From: Aliarcobacter sp.
GTDB lineage: Bacteria; Campylobacterota; Campylobacteria; Campylobacterales; Arcobacteraceae
Direction: 5' to 3'
Assembly (NCBI GenBank): GCA_017996075.1
Contig: JAGOHQ010000080.1
Coordinates: 1 to 5,095, forward strand
Length of the DNA stretch: 5,095 bases
The first letter of the stretch is position 1. Every line of letters starts with the position of its first letter. Below the pieces are notes generated by a model. It saw only the letters and a program-made list of their open reading frames with translations, did no database searches and was not told where the DNA came from. The position numbers were made by a program, and so were the translations under genes. Shown here piece by piece: positions 1-5,095 of this stretch.

Positions 1-634
1 ACAAATCTCTACCTTCTAAAAGAACTTTTACTTTAAGTAGTGAATCTGTAATAATTCCATACTCTTTATTTTCACCTTCTATTATAATAGTTGAAGTTTT
101 ATATTTCATTGATTTATCAATAGCATCTATTAATTTTGTATCTTTTTTCACGATACAAGCTTCGTGTATTAAAGTATCACTTACTTTTGCTATCATAAAA
201 GATGATAACTGAGAAGTGTTCTCTTTGTCTTTTAGAGTTCGTATTTTATTTACTAAATCGTTTAAGAAAAAATCTTTGAATCTTTGATTTTTATCAATTA
301 GTTCTAAAAAAATCTTCTTTTCTATTTCATAGCATATAAGCTCTTCATTTACTCTAAAACTGTTTTCACATTTTCCATAAATTAGTGAATTAGAATCAAA
401 AGTATCTTCACTTTGATAATCCATAACTACAACATTTTCAGGTGAATATTCAAAAACTGAACCCTTTATAATAATAAAAAAATATTTAGGTATTTTTTCT
501 GGACCAATTAAAACTGTATCTTTTGGATAATAAGCTATATCCATGTGTTCAATACACATAGCCATTTGACTTGGTGTTAAAACCTCAAATGGGTGAGTTT
601 TTGATAAAAAACTCTCTTGATCTTGAATACTCAT
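1..634 (-). CDS. N-terminal part of cyclic-nucleotide-binding-like / CBS domain protein (likely DUF294 nucleotidyltransferase-like), cut by window edge
   Basis: The gene opens with ATG at 634 and stays open to the left edge, so only the first 211 residues are visible. AAGGAG lies five bases before the ATG and supports this start. Residues about 14-115 look like a CAP effector (cNMP-binding) fold: the strand-rich stretch YFFIIIKGSVFEY (51-63) matches the usual 'hyFIlkGsV' signature. Residues about 148-211 look like the first CBS repeat (VSDTLIHEACIVKKD, then STIIIEGENKEYGIITDSLL). In proteins that sit beside VC_2705-type symporters, this order is usually followed by a second CBS repeat and a GlnD-like DUF294 nucleotidyltransferase domain; that part lies outside the window and is inferred. 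It is probably a cytosolic regulatory protein linked to the transporter, 47 bases downstream of the symporter stop. The phosphate-binding cassette of the cNMP fold looks degenerate, so cAMP binding is doubtful. Substrate and activity are unknown. Confidence 0.8.
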   Translation of the reverse strand, partial: MSIQDQESFLSKTHPFEVLTPSQMAMCIEHMDIAYYPKDTVLIGPEKIPKYFFIIIKGSVFEYSPENVVVMDYQSEDTFDSNSLIYGKCENSFRVNEELICYEIEKKIFLELIDKNQRFKDFFLNDLVNKIRTLKDKENTSQLSSFMIAKVSDTLIHEACIVKKDTKLIDAIDKSMKYKTSTIIIEGENKEYGIITDSLLKVKVLLEGRDL

Positions 635-639
635 TTTTA

Positions 640-645
640 CTCCTT
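640..645 (-). promoter_or_regulatory. Ribosome binding site of the cNMP/CBS gene
   Basis: AAGGAG on the minus strand, separated from the ATG at 634 by five bases (TAAAA). It fixes the start of the partial gene and shows that this gene has its own strong translation signal, unlike the symporter gene before it. Confidence 0.75.
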
Positions 646-681
646 GTGTTGTGTAAAATTAATATAACTTTTTAATTTATT

Positions 682-2349
682 TTAAACTTTAATAAAATCA
701 ATAGATTCGTCTATATTTTTTCCTCTTTTTGATGTTATTTTTGAAACTATAATTGCAATTATAATATTAAAAATTGCACCAATAGAGCCAATTGCTTCAC
801 TACTAATACCAAAAAAATAGTTATCTGAACTATTTATATATAAAAAATATATACTATATGTTAATGTAAAAATAAATCCAGTTAATATACCAAAAAATGC
901 TCCAATTTTATTTATTTTTTTATAAAAAATTCCTAAAATCAAAGTTGGGAATAGTGTGGCTGCACATATAGTAAAAGAAATAGCAACCGTTTGTAAAATT
1001 GTGTAGTTTGGTATATAAAATAAGCTTGCTAAAACTATAATTAAAATTATTAATAATTTTGAAAATAAAATTCTACCAATAACACTGTTTTTACTAAAAT
1101 TTTCTTTTATTAACTCATAAGATATTGTAGTTTTTATAATTAAAATCAAACCAGTTATTGTAGATAAGGTTGCAGCTAATGCACCAGCTAAAACCAAAGA
1201 TATTACCCAGTTTGGTAAGTTTGCTATTTCTGGAGTTAATAAGGCTAGTGCATCTGGATTAATTGACAACTCATTTATATTATTTTCATTTTTCAAATCT
1301 ATTTTATTATTTTTATTTAAATCTTCAAACTTTACTAAACCAGTTTTCTCCCAAGTTTTTAACCATCTACCTTCATTTCCATCTATTTCATTGTTTATAA
1401 AAGTATCATATTCTAAATTATTTGTATTTTTTACTAAATTTAAAGTAGAAAAAATAAATAAAGATGAGATAGAAGTATAAATAACAGATATAAAAACTAA
1501 TGCCCAGAATGATGATTTTCTTGCGTCATTTACTGTTGGACTTGAGAAAAATTTGATTAAAATATGTGGTAAAGAAGCAACTCCTAAACTCAAAGATATT
1601 GCAATTAATAAACTATTTAAAACATTAAAATCAGAAAAAGATTTAAAACCAAAATCATTTAAAGTTTGTTCAAAAACTTCAATTAAATATCTCTCTTCAT
1701 ATATTGCTGATTTAGAGAAAATGGCTAATTGTGGAAGATAAGAGTTTGTAAACTCAATAGTTAGGAAGAAAATAGGTGTCATAAATGAAAAAAGAATAAT
1801 AATATATTGAGCAATTTGTGTATAAGCTATATTTTTCATGCCACCAATAAAAGCATATAAAAGAGTTATACACATTCCTATTAGAAGCGCAGTTGATAAA
1901 TCAATTTGAAAAATTCTTGAAAAGATTATTCCTACACCTTTTAGTTGGGCTGAAATATATATAAATGATACTAAAACAACAATAAGTATTGCAGTTATTT
2001 TTAATAATTTAGAGTTAAATCTTTTTTCAAAAAAAAGTGGAATAGATAAACACTCCATCTTTTTTAAATAAGGAACTATAAGAATAGTAAGAAAAACAAA
2101 ACCAGAAGTAATTCCAATAATGTAAGCAAAACTATCATAACCAAAACTTAAAAAAGCTCCACACAAAGATATAAATGTAGCAGCACTAATAAAATCAACA
2201 GCAATAGAAATTCCACTCAAAACTGGATTAAATGATTTATTTGCAATATAAAAATCTTTTGTAGAACTAGCTTTCGTCCAAAGAGCTAAACCAAAATATA
2301 TTGTAAATGATACACCTACAAAAAGATATATTAAAGATTGAAGTTCCAT
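682..2349 (-). CDS. Sodium:solute symporter, large subunit, VC_2705 (ActP-like) subfamily
   Basis: A 555-residue inner-membrane transporter of the SSS family, with about 13 hydrophobic segments (near 5-23, 42-66, 72-95, 118-137, 151-170, 178-198, 245-266, 281-304, 380-404, 427-446, 450-475, 481-505 and 512-536). It should import a small solute, perhaps acetate or another short carboxylate, with Na+. The stretch VDFISAATF (51-59) matches the first conserved SSS region, with D52 aligning to the Asp of PutP. LAGALAATLSTITGLIL matches the helix carrying the Na2-site Ser-Thr, here S396-T397. A roughly 75-residue hydrophilic loop (about 305-380) is typical of the VC_2705 branch and carries an EF-hand-like sequence at 343-354. 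Its ATG abuts the TAA of the small-subunit gene with no gap and has no good Shine-Dalgarno sequence, which points to translational coupling and a two-subunit transporter. The substrate cannot be read from the sequence; acetate is an inference from family relatives. Confidence 0.9.
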   Translation of the reverse strand: MELQSLIYLFVGVSFTIYFGLALWTKASSTKDFYIANKSFNPVLSGISIAVDFISAATFISLCGAFLSFGYDSFAYIIGITSGFVFLTILIVPYLKKMECLSIPLFFEKRFNSKLLKITAILIVVLVSFIYISAQLKGVGIIFSRIFQIDLSTALLIGMCITLLYAFIGGMKNIAYTQIAQYIIILFSFMTPIFFLTIEFTNSYLPQLAIFSKSAIYEERYLIEVFEQTLNDFGFKSFSDFNVLNSLLIAISLSLGVASLPHILIKFFSSPTVNDARKSSFWALVFISVIYTSISSLFIFSTLNLVKNTNNLEYDTFINNEIDGNEGRWLKTWEKTGLVKFEDLNKNNKIDLKNENNINELSINPDALALLTPEIANLPNWVISLVLAGALAATLSTITGLILIIKTTISYELIKENFSKNSVIGRILFSKLLIILIIVLASLFYIPNYTILQTVAISFTICAATLFPTLILGIFYKKINKIGAFFGILTGFIFTLTYSIYFLYINSSDNYFFGISSEAIGSIGAIFNIIIAIIVSKITSKRGKNIDESIDFIKV

Positions 2350-2607
2350 TTAATAGCTAATCTCATATTTTTTTTCTAATTTTAAAACCTGTTTGTTATA
2401 TATAAATATTAATAAAATTGATAAGTAAATTGTAAATTGTCCAGAGATAAAATAGGATAATTTCGCTCCAAATGGCTTGAAATTATTTAAGTATTCAAAA
2501 AGAACTATTCCAAATCCAAAAGAGAAAATTAATAGTAAAAGAATAAAAGTAAAATTAAGAGTTATTTTTTCTCTACAAAATTTAATATTTGGTTCTTCGA
2601 TTTTCAT
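2350..2607 (-). CDS. DUF4212 protein, sodium:solute symporter small subunit
   Basis: An 85-residue membrane protein starting MKIEEPNIKF, with two hydrophobic helices (about 20-41 and 53-69). The first helix contains SFGFGIVLFEYLN and is followed by FGAKLSYFISGQFTIYLSILLIFIYN. This matches the DUF4212 / Na_symport_sm pattern, in which SFGFGI-L, a short FP-G loop, and a Q-(G/F)-(S/T)-IY helix are conserved. The family is nearly always encoded next to VC_2705-type symporters and is presumed to form a complex with them. I chose the ATG at 2607 over an in-frame ATG at 2667. AAGGAG lies four bases before 2607, family members start close to the first helix, and the 20-residue extension would run through the TATAAT box and the 11-base repeats. 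The stop codon abuts the symporter start. Confidence 0.88.
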   Translation of the reverse strand: MKIEEPNIKFCREKITLNFTFILLLLIFSFGFGIVLFEYLNNFKPFGAKLSYFISGQFTIYLSILLIFIYNKQVLKLEKKYEISY

Positions 2608-2611
2608 AATT

Positions 2612-2617
2612 CTCCTT
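2612..2617 (-). promoter_or_regulatory. Ribosome binding site of the small subunit gene
   Basis: AAGGAG on the minus strand, four bases (AATT) before the ATG at 2607. It decides the start of the DUF4212 gene in favour of the shorter form. Its AAGG is also the right arm of the palindrome at 2614-2627. Confidence 0.8.
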
Positions 2618-2627
2618 GTAAACAAGG
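2614..2627 (-). promoter_or_regulatory. 14-base palindrome overlapping the ribosome binding site
   Basis: CCTTGTTTACAAGG is a perfect inverted repeat: arms CCTTGT and ACAAGG around a central TT. As RNA it could fold as a 5-bp stem with a TTTA loop. The right arm takes up the AAGG of the Shine-Dalgarno sequence of the small subunit. It lies just downstream of the TATAAT box, near the expected transcript start. It could be an RBS-masking hairpin or a dimeric repressor site; the sequence alone cannot separate these. With a stem of only five or six pairs it may also be chance. Confidence 0.4.
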
Positions 2628-2631
2628 GGGA

Positions 2632-2637
2632 ATTATA
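2632..2637 (-). promoter_or_regulatory. Sigma-70 -10 box of the transporter operon
   Basis: A perfect TATAAT on the minus strand, about 25 bases upstream of the ATG of the small subunit. No convincing -35 TTGACA lies 17 bases upstream; instead that area holds the 11-base direct repeats. This fits either the weak -35 use of Campylobacterota promoters or an activator-dependent promoter. Transcription would start near 2625, giving a leader of about 20 bases. Perfect TATAAT strings are not rare in DNA this AT-rich, so position and context carry most of the weight. Confidence 0.55.
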
Positions 2638-2646
2638 ATCATATTT

Positions 2647-2672
2647 AGTAGCACAAAAGTAGCACAAAAGTA
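2647..2672 (-). repeat. Perfect 11-base-period direct repeat, candidate response-regulator operator
   Basis: Read on the minus strand, the unit TTTGTGCTACT occurs twice in tandem (2668-2658 and 2657-2647), preceded by four further bases, TACT, that continue the same period. The repeat is exact over 26 bases. The 11-base step is one helical turn and is the spacing used by OmpR/PhoB-family dimers binding head to tail. It ends nine bases before the TATAAT box, where such activators normally bind in place of a -35 element. The gene just upstream encodes an OmpR-family regulator and the genes downstream encode the transporter. Binding is inferred; the repeat is seen. Confidence 0.55.
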
Positions 2673-2681
2673 TTAAAAATT

Positions 2682-3344
2682 TTATGCTGAGTAATATCTA
2701 TCTATTTTATATCCAAGACCACGAATATTTTTAATAAAATCCTCTTTTAGTGATTTTTTTAATCGTGAAATTTCTGCTCTTATTGTTGGATTGTCAATAT
2801 TTTCAGCATCCCAAACATCTACTCTAAATCTTTCAAAATCTACAATCATATTTATATTTAAAGCTAAAATATGAATAATTTCTAACTGTTTTTTTGTAAG
2901 ATTTTGAGGTTCTCCATTAAAATATACTGTTTGTTTATCTTTTGAATAAGAGTAGTTTTCGGAAAATCTAATATGCGTTGTATTATTTTGCTCTTTTTTT
3001 AAAATTTGATTTATTTTTATACCTAATTCTCCTAGATGAAAAGGTTTTTTAAGATATTCTCTAGCTCCTAGATTATAAGCTCTTGTAATATCTTCAATAT
3101 CTATTTGTGCGGATATGAAAATTGTAGGAATATGAATTTTTCTATTGTTTAGCTCATTTAAAATAGAAAATCCATCTATATTTGGTACATTTACATCAAG
3201 AATTAATAAATCATACCCATTTTCAATACTTTTTAAAACTTCAGCACCATCAAAAAAACTTTCAACCATATGACCAATACTTTTTAAGTATTCACTAATA
3301 GCACTATTTAACATTAATTCATCTTCAAGCAGTAGTATCTTCAT
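2682..3344 (-). CDS. OmpR-family DNA-binding response regulator
   Basis: A 220-residue cytosolic transcription regulator. The receiver domain (about 1-115) has the acidic pair E7-D8, the phospho-acceptor D50 in LLILDVNVP, the switch residue S78 in FISAQ, the aromatic switch Y97 and the conserved K100-P101 in YLKKPF. The C-terminal winged helix (about 125-216) shows the recognition-helix region NPTIRAEISRLKKSL (185-199) and the wing signature IRGLGYKI (207-214). All phosphorylation residues are present, so it should be a working phospho-switch. The ATG lies inside the end of the kinase gene (20-base overlap, different frame) with no clear Shine-Dalgarno sequence, so translation is probably coupled to the kinase, its likely cognate partner. 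The likely target is the transporter promoter directly downstream, where an 11-base direct repeat begins about ten bases beyond this gene's stop. I do not assign a named orthologue. Confidence 0.92.
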   Translation of the reverse strand: MKILLLEDELMLNSAISEYLKSIGHMVESFFDGAEVLKSIENGYDLLILDVNVPNIDGFSILNELNNRKIHIPTIFISAQIDIEDITRAYNLGAREYLKKPFHLGELGIKINQILKKEQNNTTHIRFSENYSYSKDKQTVYFNGEPQNLTKKQLEIIHILALNINMIVDFERFRVDVWDAENIDNPTIRAEISRLKKSLKEDFIKNIRGLGYKIDRYYSA

Positions 3345-4908
3345 TTATTTTAAACCTATAAGTAAATTTTGTCTCTTTTTTGTCTGATAAAATTTCTATT
3401 GTAACAAAATTCTTATCACAAATCTCTTTTACGATTCTTAATCCTAATCCAAATCCACCACGAGCTTTATTCTCTCTATAAAAATCTTCAAAAATTTTAT
3501 TTGAATCTTCTATTGGTTTTGAGTTTGTTATTACACTAAACTCTATTTCATTATCATTTATATAATATAATTTTATATGAATTGCTGATTTGCTAAATGA
3601 GTATTTTATAGCATTTGAGATATTGTTGTCTATTACTCTTTGAAGCTCTACAGAGTTAAATTTTAAATAAACATCATCTTCAATATTTTTTATAAAATAT
3701 AAAGAGTTTGATTTTACAATCTCCTCAAAAAACTCTAATCTATTTTTTAAAATTTCTGAAAATTCTAAATACTCTTTTTCATATAAAACCCTATCTTTTT
3801 TTATAAGATACGATAAATCATCATAAATATATTGAATAGTTTTTGATCCAGATTCAATATTTGTAATATATTTATTTTCAGGAATTTTCATCTTTAGTAA
3901 ATCAATATTTGTTCGTATAATTGCTAAAGGAGTGTTGATCTCATGTACGGAATTTTTTAGAAACTGCTTTTGAGATTCTACTAAGTTTGATAACTCTTTT
4001 GTTTTTTCATTTACTTTTATTTCTAGATTTTTGTTTAGCTCTTCAAGCATAGAGCTTTTTAATTTTATATTTGTCATAGTATCATTTGCATAGTTTGCAA
4101 TAATTTTAAATTCTCCCAAAGCAATCCTATTTTGATTTATTGGCTCATTTTTTTCTTCAGATTCTTTAAAATATTTACCTATCTCTTTTACATCATTTAC
4201 TATTAATATAGTAGCATTTTTATAAATAAAGATAGAGTACAAAATTAGTAAAATAGTTAAAGAAGTTATTTGTAAAGTATAGTTTGATATCTTACTGCTG
4301 TACTCTTCTTCTTTTTGTTTAATTAATCTATCAATTTCATCTAAATATACACCTTTCCCTATTGTCCAATTCCATCTATCATAAGATTTCACATAAGATA
4401 TTTTATTTGTCTCTTTAGTTAGGCTAGGTTTTGACCAAAAATAGTTTACAAATCCACCATCACTATTTTTTGAAGCTTCTATTAGCTCTTTTACAACATT
4501 CTTTCCTTTGGAGTCTTTATAATTTAGAAAATTTTTACCAATTTCTTGTTTATCATTAGAATTATCAATTAAATTTCCATTAATATCAAAAATAAAAATA
4601 TACTCATTTGGATTTGAGCTAATATTTAGATGATCTAAAGCCAAAATAAGATTTTTTTGAATAGTTTCTTCATCAAATTTATCTCTATTTTCAATATAGT
4701 AGTAATCAATAAATTTAATTACATAGTTTACATAATTTTTAAGTAGAGCTTTTTGATTATTTGTATAATCTTCTTTTAGCGTAGTTATTTTTTCTTGAAG
4801 CTCTTCATGTGCATTGTTTATAATAATAAAAGTAAAAAAAGATATTAAAATGATAATAAAAAATATACTGTAAACAATTAAATGATATAGACTTTTAGCT
4901 TTTAGCAA
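3325..4908 (-). CDS. Membrane sensor histidine kinase with extracytoplasmic Cache domain
   Basis: A 527-residue inner-membrane kinase. Transmembrane helix 1 spans about 9-31. An extracytoplasmic single-Cache-like sensor (about 45-190) follows, with YIFIFDINGNLIDN (103-116), IGKNFLNYKDSKGKN and WNWTIGKGVYLDEID. Transmembrane helix 2 is at about 211-230. A short linker and coiled coil (about 285-312) lead to the HisKA dimerisation helix with H322 in VHEINTPLAIIR, followed by E323 and the T-P pair. The ATPase domain (about 400-520) has the N box DNNISNAIKYS (427-437), an F box (IFEDFYREN) and the G2 box GGFGLGLRIV (484-493). The G1 box, normally DxGxG, reads TNSKPI (461-466) and is degenerate. 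It should autophosphorylate and pass phosphate to the overlapping OmpR-type regulator gene. The Cache type often binds small organic acids, which would fit the transporter downstream; the ligand is inferred. The start is TTG: there is no in-frame ATG before residue 278, and a stop lies two codons upstream. Confidence 0.9.
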   Translation of the reverse strand: MLKAKSLYHLIVYSIFFIIILISFFTFIIINNAHEELQEKITTLKEDYTNNQKALLKNYVNYVIKFIDYYYIENRDKFDEETIQKNLILALDHLNISSNPNEYIFIFDINGNLIDNSNDKQEIGKNFLNYKDSKGKNVVKELIEASKNSDGGFVNYFWSKPSLTKETNKISYVKSYDRWNWTIGKGVYLDEIDRLIKQKEEEYSSKISNYTLQITSLTILLILYSIFIYKNATILIVNDVKEIGKYFKESEEKNEPINQNRIALGEFKIIANYANDTMTNIKLKSSMLEELNKNLEIKVNEKTKELSNLVESQKQFLKNSVHEINTPLAIIRTNIDLLKMKIPENKYITNIESGSKTIQYIYDDLSYLIKKDRVLYEKEYLEFSEILKNRLEFFEEIVKSNSLYFIKNIEDDVYLKFNSVELQRVIDNNISNAIKYSFSKSAIHIKLYYINDNEIEFSVITNSKPIEDSNKIFEDFYRENKARGGFGLGLRIVKEICDKNFVTIEILSDKKETKFTYRFKINEDTTA

Positions 4909-4915
4909 TTTTCAA

Positions 4916-4919
4916 CCTT
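4916..4919 (-). promoter_or_regulatory. Ribosome binding site supporting the TTG start of the kinase
   Basis: AAGG on the minus strand, seven bases before TTG at 4908. In-frame TGA and TAA codons lie just upstream, so TTG is the earliest possible start. It keeps the first transmembrane helix complete. Confidence 0.6.
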
Positions 4920-4976
4920 AAAATTTAAAAATTAATAATAGCTAGATTTGAATTAAGAGATAGTTAAAAAATAAAA

Positions 4977-5053
4977 TGGCGCGGCCAACGAGACTCGAAC
5001 TCGCGACCTCCTGCGTGACAGGCAGGCATTCTAACCAACTAAACTATGGCCGC
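4977..5053 (-). tRNA. tRNA-Asp (anticodon GTC)
   Basis: A complete 77-base cloverleaf including an encoded CCA. The acceptor stem GCGGCCA pairs perfectly with TGGCCGC, followed by discriminator G and CCA. The anticodon stem CCTGC/GCAGG encloses the loop CTGTCAC, giving anticodon GTC (complement at 5017-5019). The T arm GCGAG-TTCGAGT-CTCGT and the D arm with GTTTAGTTGGTTAGAAT resemble bacterial tRNA-Asp closely. It lies 13 bases downstream of another tRNA, probably in the same transcript. A T-rich run follows, but no separate hairpin terminator is visible before the kinase gene. Confidence 0.97.
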
Positions 5054-5066
5054 ACCTTTTAAATAA

Positions 5067-5095
5067 TGGTGGTCGATATAAGACTCGAACTTATG
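5067..5095 (-). tRNA. 3' end of a tRNA gene, probably tRNA-Val
   Basis: Only the last 29 bases are in the window. The T arm ATAAG-TTCGAGT-CTTAT pairs fully, followed by the 3' acceptor strand ATCGACC, discriminator A and CCA. The missing 5' end should therefore begin GGTCGAT. That acceptor and discriminator resemble bacterial tRNA-Val, and Val-Asp tRNA pairs are common, but the anticodon is outside the window and the amino-acid identity is a guess. Confidence 0.85.

Noticed and set aside
643..656. TTGTGTTGTG repeat (plus strand) before the cNMP/CBS gene as a second copy of the candidate operator
   Set aside because: It has a 5-base period, lacks the TTTGTGCTACT unit, and overlaps the Shine-Dalgarno sequence. 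The resemblance is superficial.
1553..1741. Plus-strand open frame of 62 codons
   Set aside because: It lies wholly inside the symporter gene on the other strand, has no convincing ribosome binding site or recognisable domain, and is a shadow frame.
2608..2667. Longer form of the small subunit starting at ATG 2667
   Set aside because: The added 20 residues match nothing in the family, have no ribosome binding site, and run through the TATAAT box and the direct repeats. The ATG at 2607 has AAGGAG at good spacing.
2647..2672. The 11-base repeats as the start of a CRISPR array or a mobile-element end
   Set aside because: There are only two full units, with no spacers, no cas genes, no transposase and no target duplication. 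The period and position fit a regulator site better.
4935..4940. TATTAT as a -10 box for the kinase gene
   Set aside because: The best -35-like string (TTAACT) lies 21 bases upstream, which is too far, and such AT strings occur often here. There is not enough to list it as a promoter.
4977..5095. tRNA genes as an attachment site of an integrated element
   Set aside because: No integrase, no repeated tRNA 3' end elsewhere in the window, and no composition change. The neighbouring genes look like ordinary chromosomal genes.

Overview
The window is very AT-rich (roughly a quarter G+C by eye). Its proteins are rich in Lys, Asn, Ile and Phe, and the gene set resembles Campylobacterota, most likely the Arcobacter group. 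This assignment is inferred from composition, protein style and gene order, not from a search.

Everything reads on the minus strand, so transcription runs from the right edge to the left. In transcription order the window holds: the 3' end of a tRNA gene (probably tRNA-Val); a complete tRNA-Asp(GTC); a membrane sensor histidine kinase with an extracytoplasmic Cache-type domain, starting at TTG; an OmpR-family response regulator overlapping the kinase gene by 20 bases; a 74-base gap with a promoter-like region; a small two-helix membrane protein of the DUF4212 / sodium-symporter small-subunit family; a large sodium:solute symporter of the VC_2705 type, whose ATG directly follows the stop codon of the small gene; and the first 211 codons of a protein with a cyclic-nucleotide-binding-like domain and a CBS domain, cut by the left edge. 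There is no gene-free stretch longer than about 75 bases.

The likely logic is a sensor-regulator pair controlling uptake of a small organic acid, with acetate or a related carboxylate the best guess from family knowledge. The Cache domain would sense a ligand outside the membrane, the kinase would phosphorylate the regulator, and the regulator would act on the two-subunit Na+-coupled transporter encoded immediately downstream. The most informative non-coding signal is a perfect 11-base-period direct repeat just upstream of a TATAAT box in front of the transporter genes. This is the geometry expected of an OmpR/PhoB-type activator site. A 14-base palindrome overlaps the ribosome binding site of the small subunit. 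The individual gene families are known; the candidate operator and the specific wiring are the new proposals.
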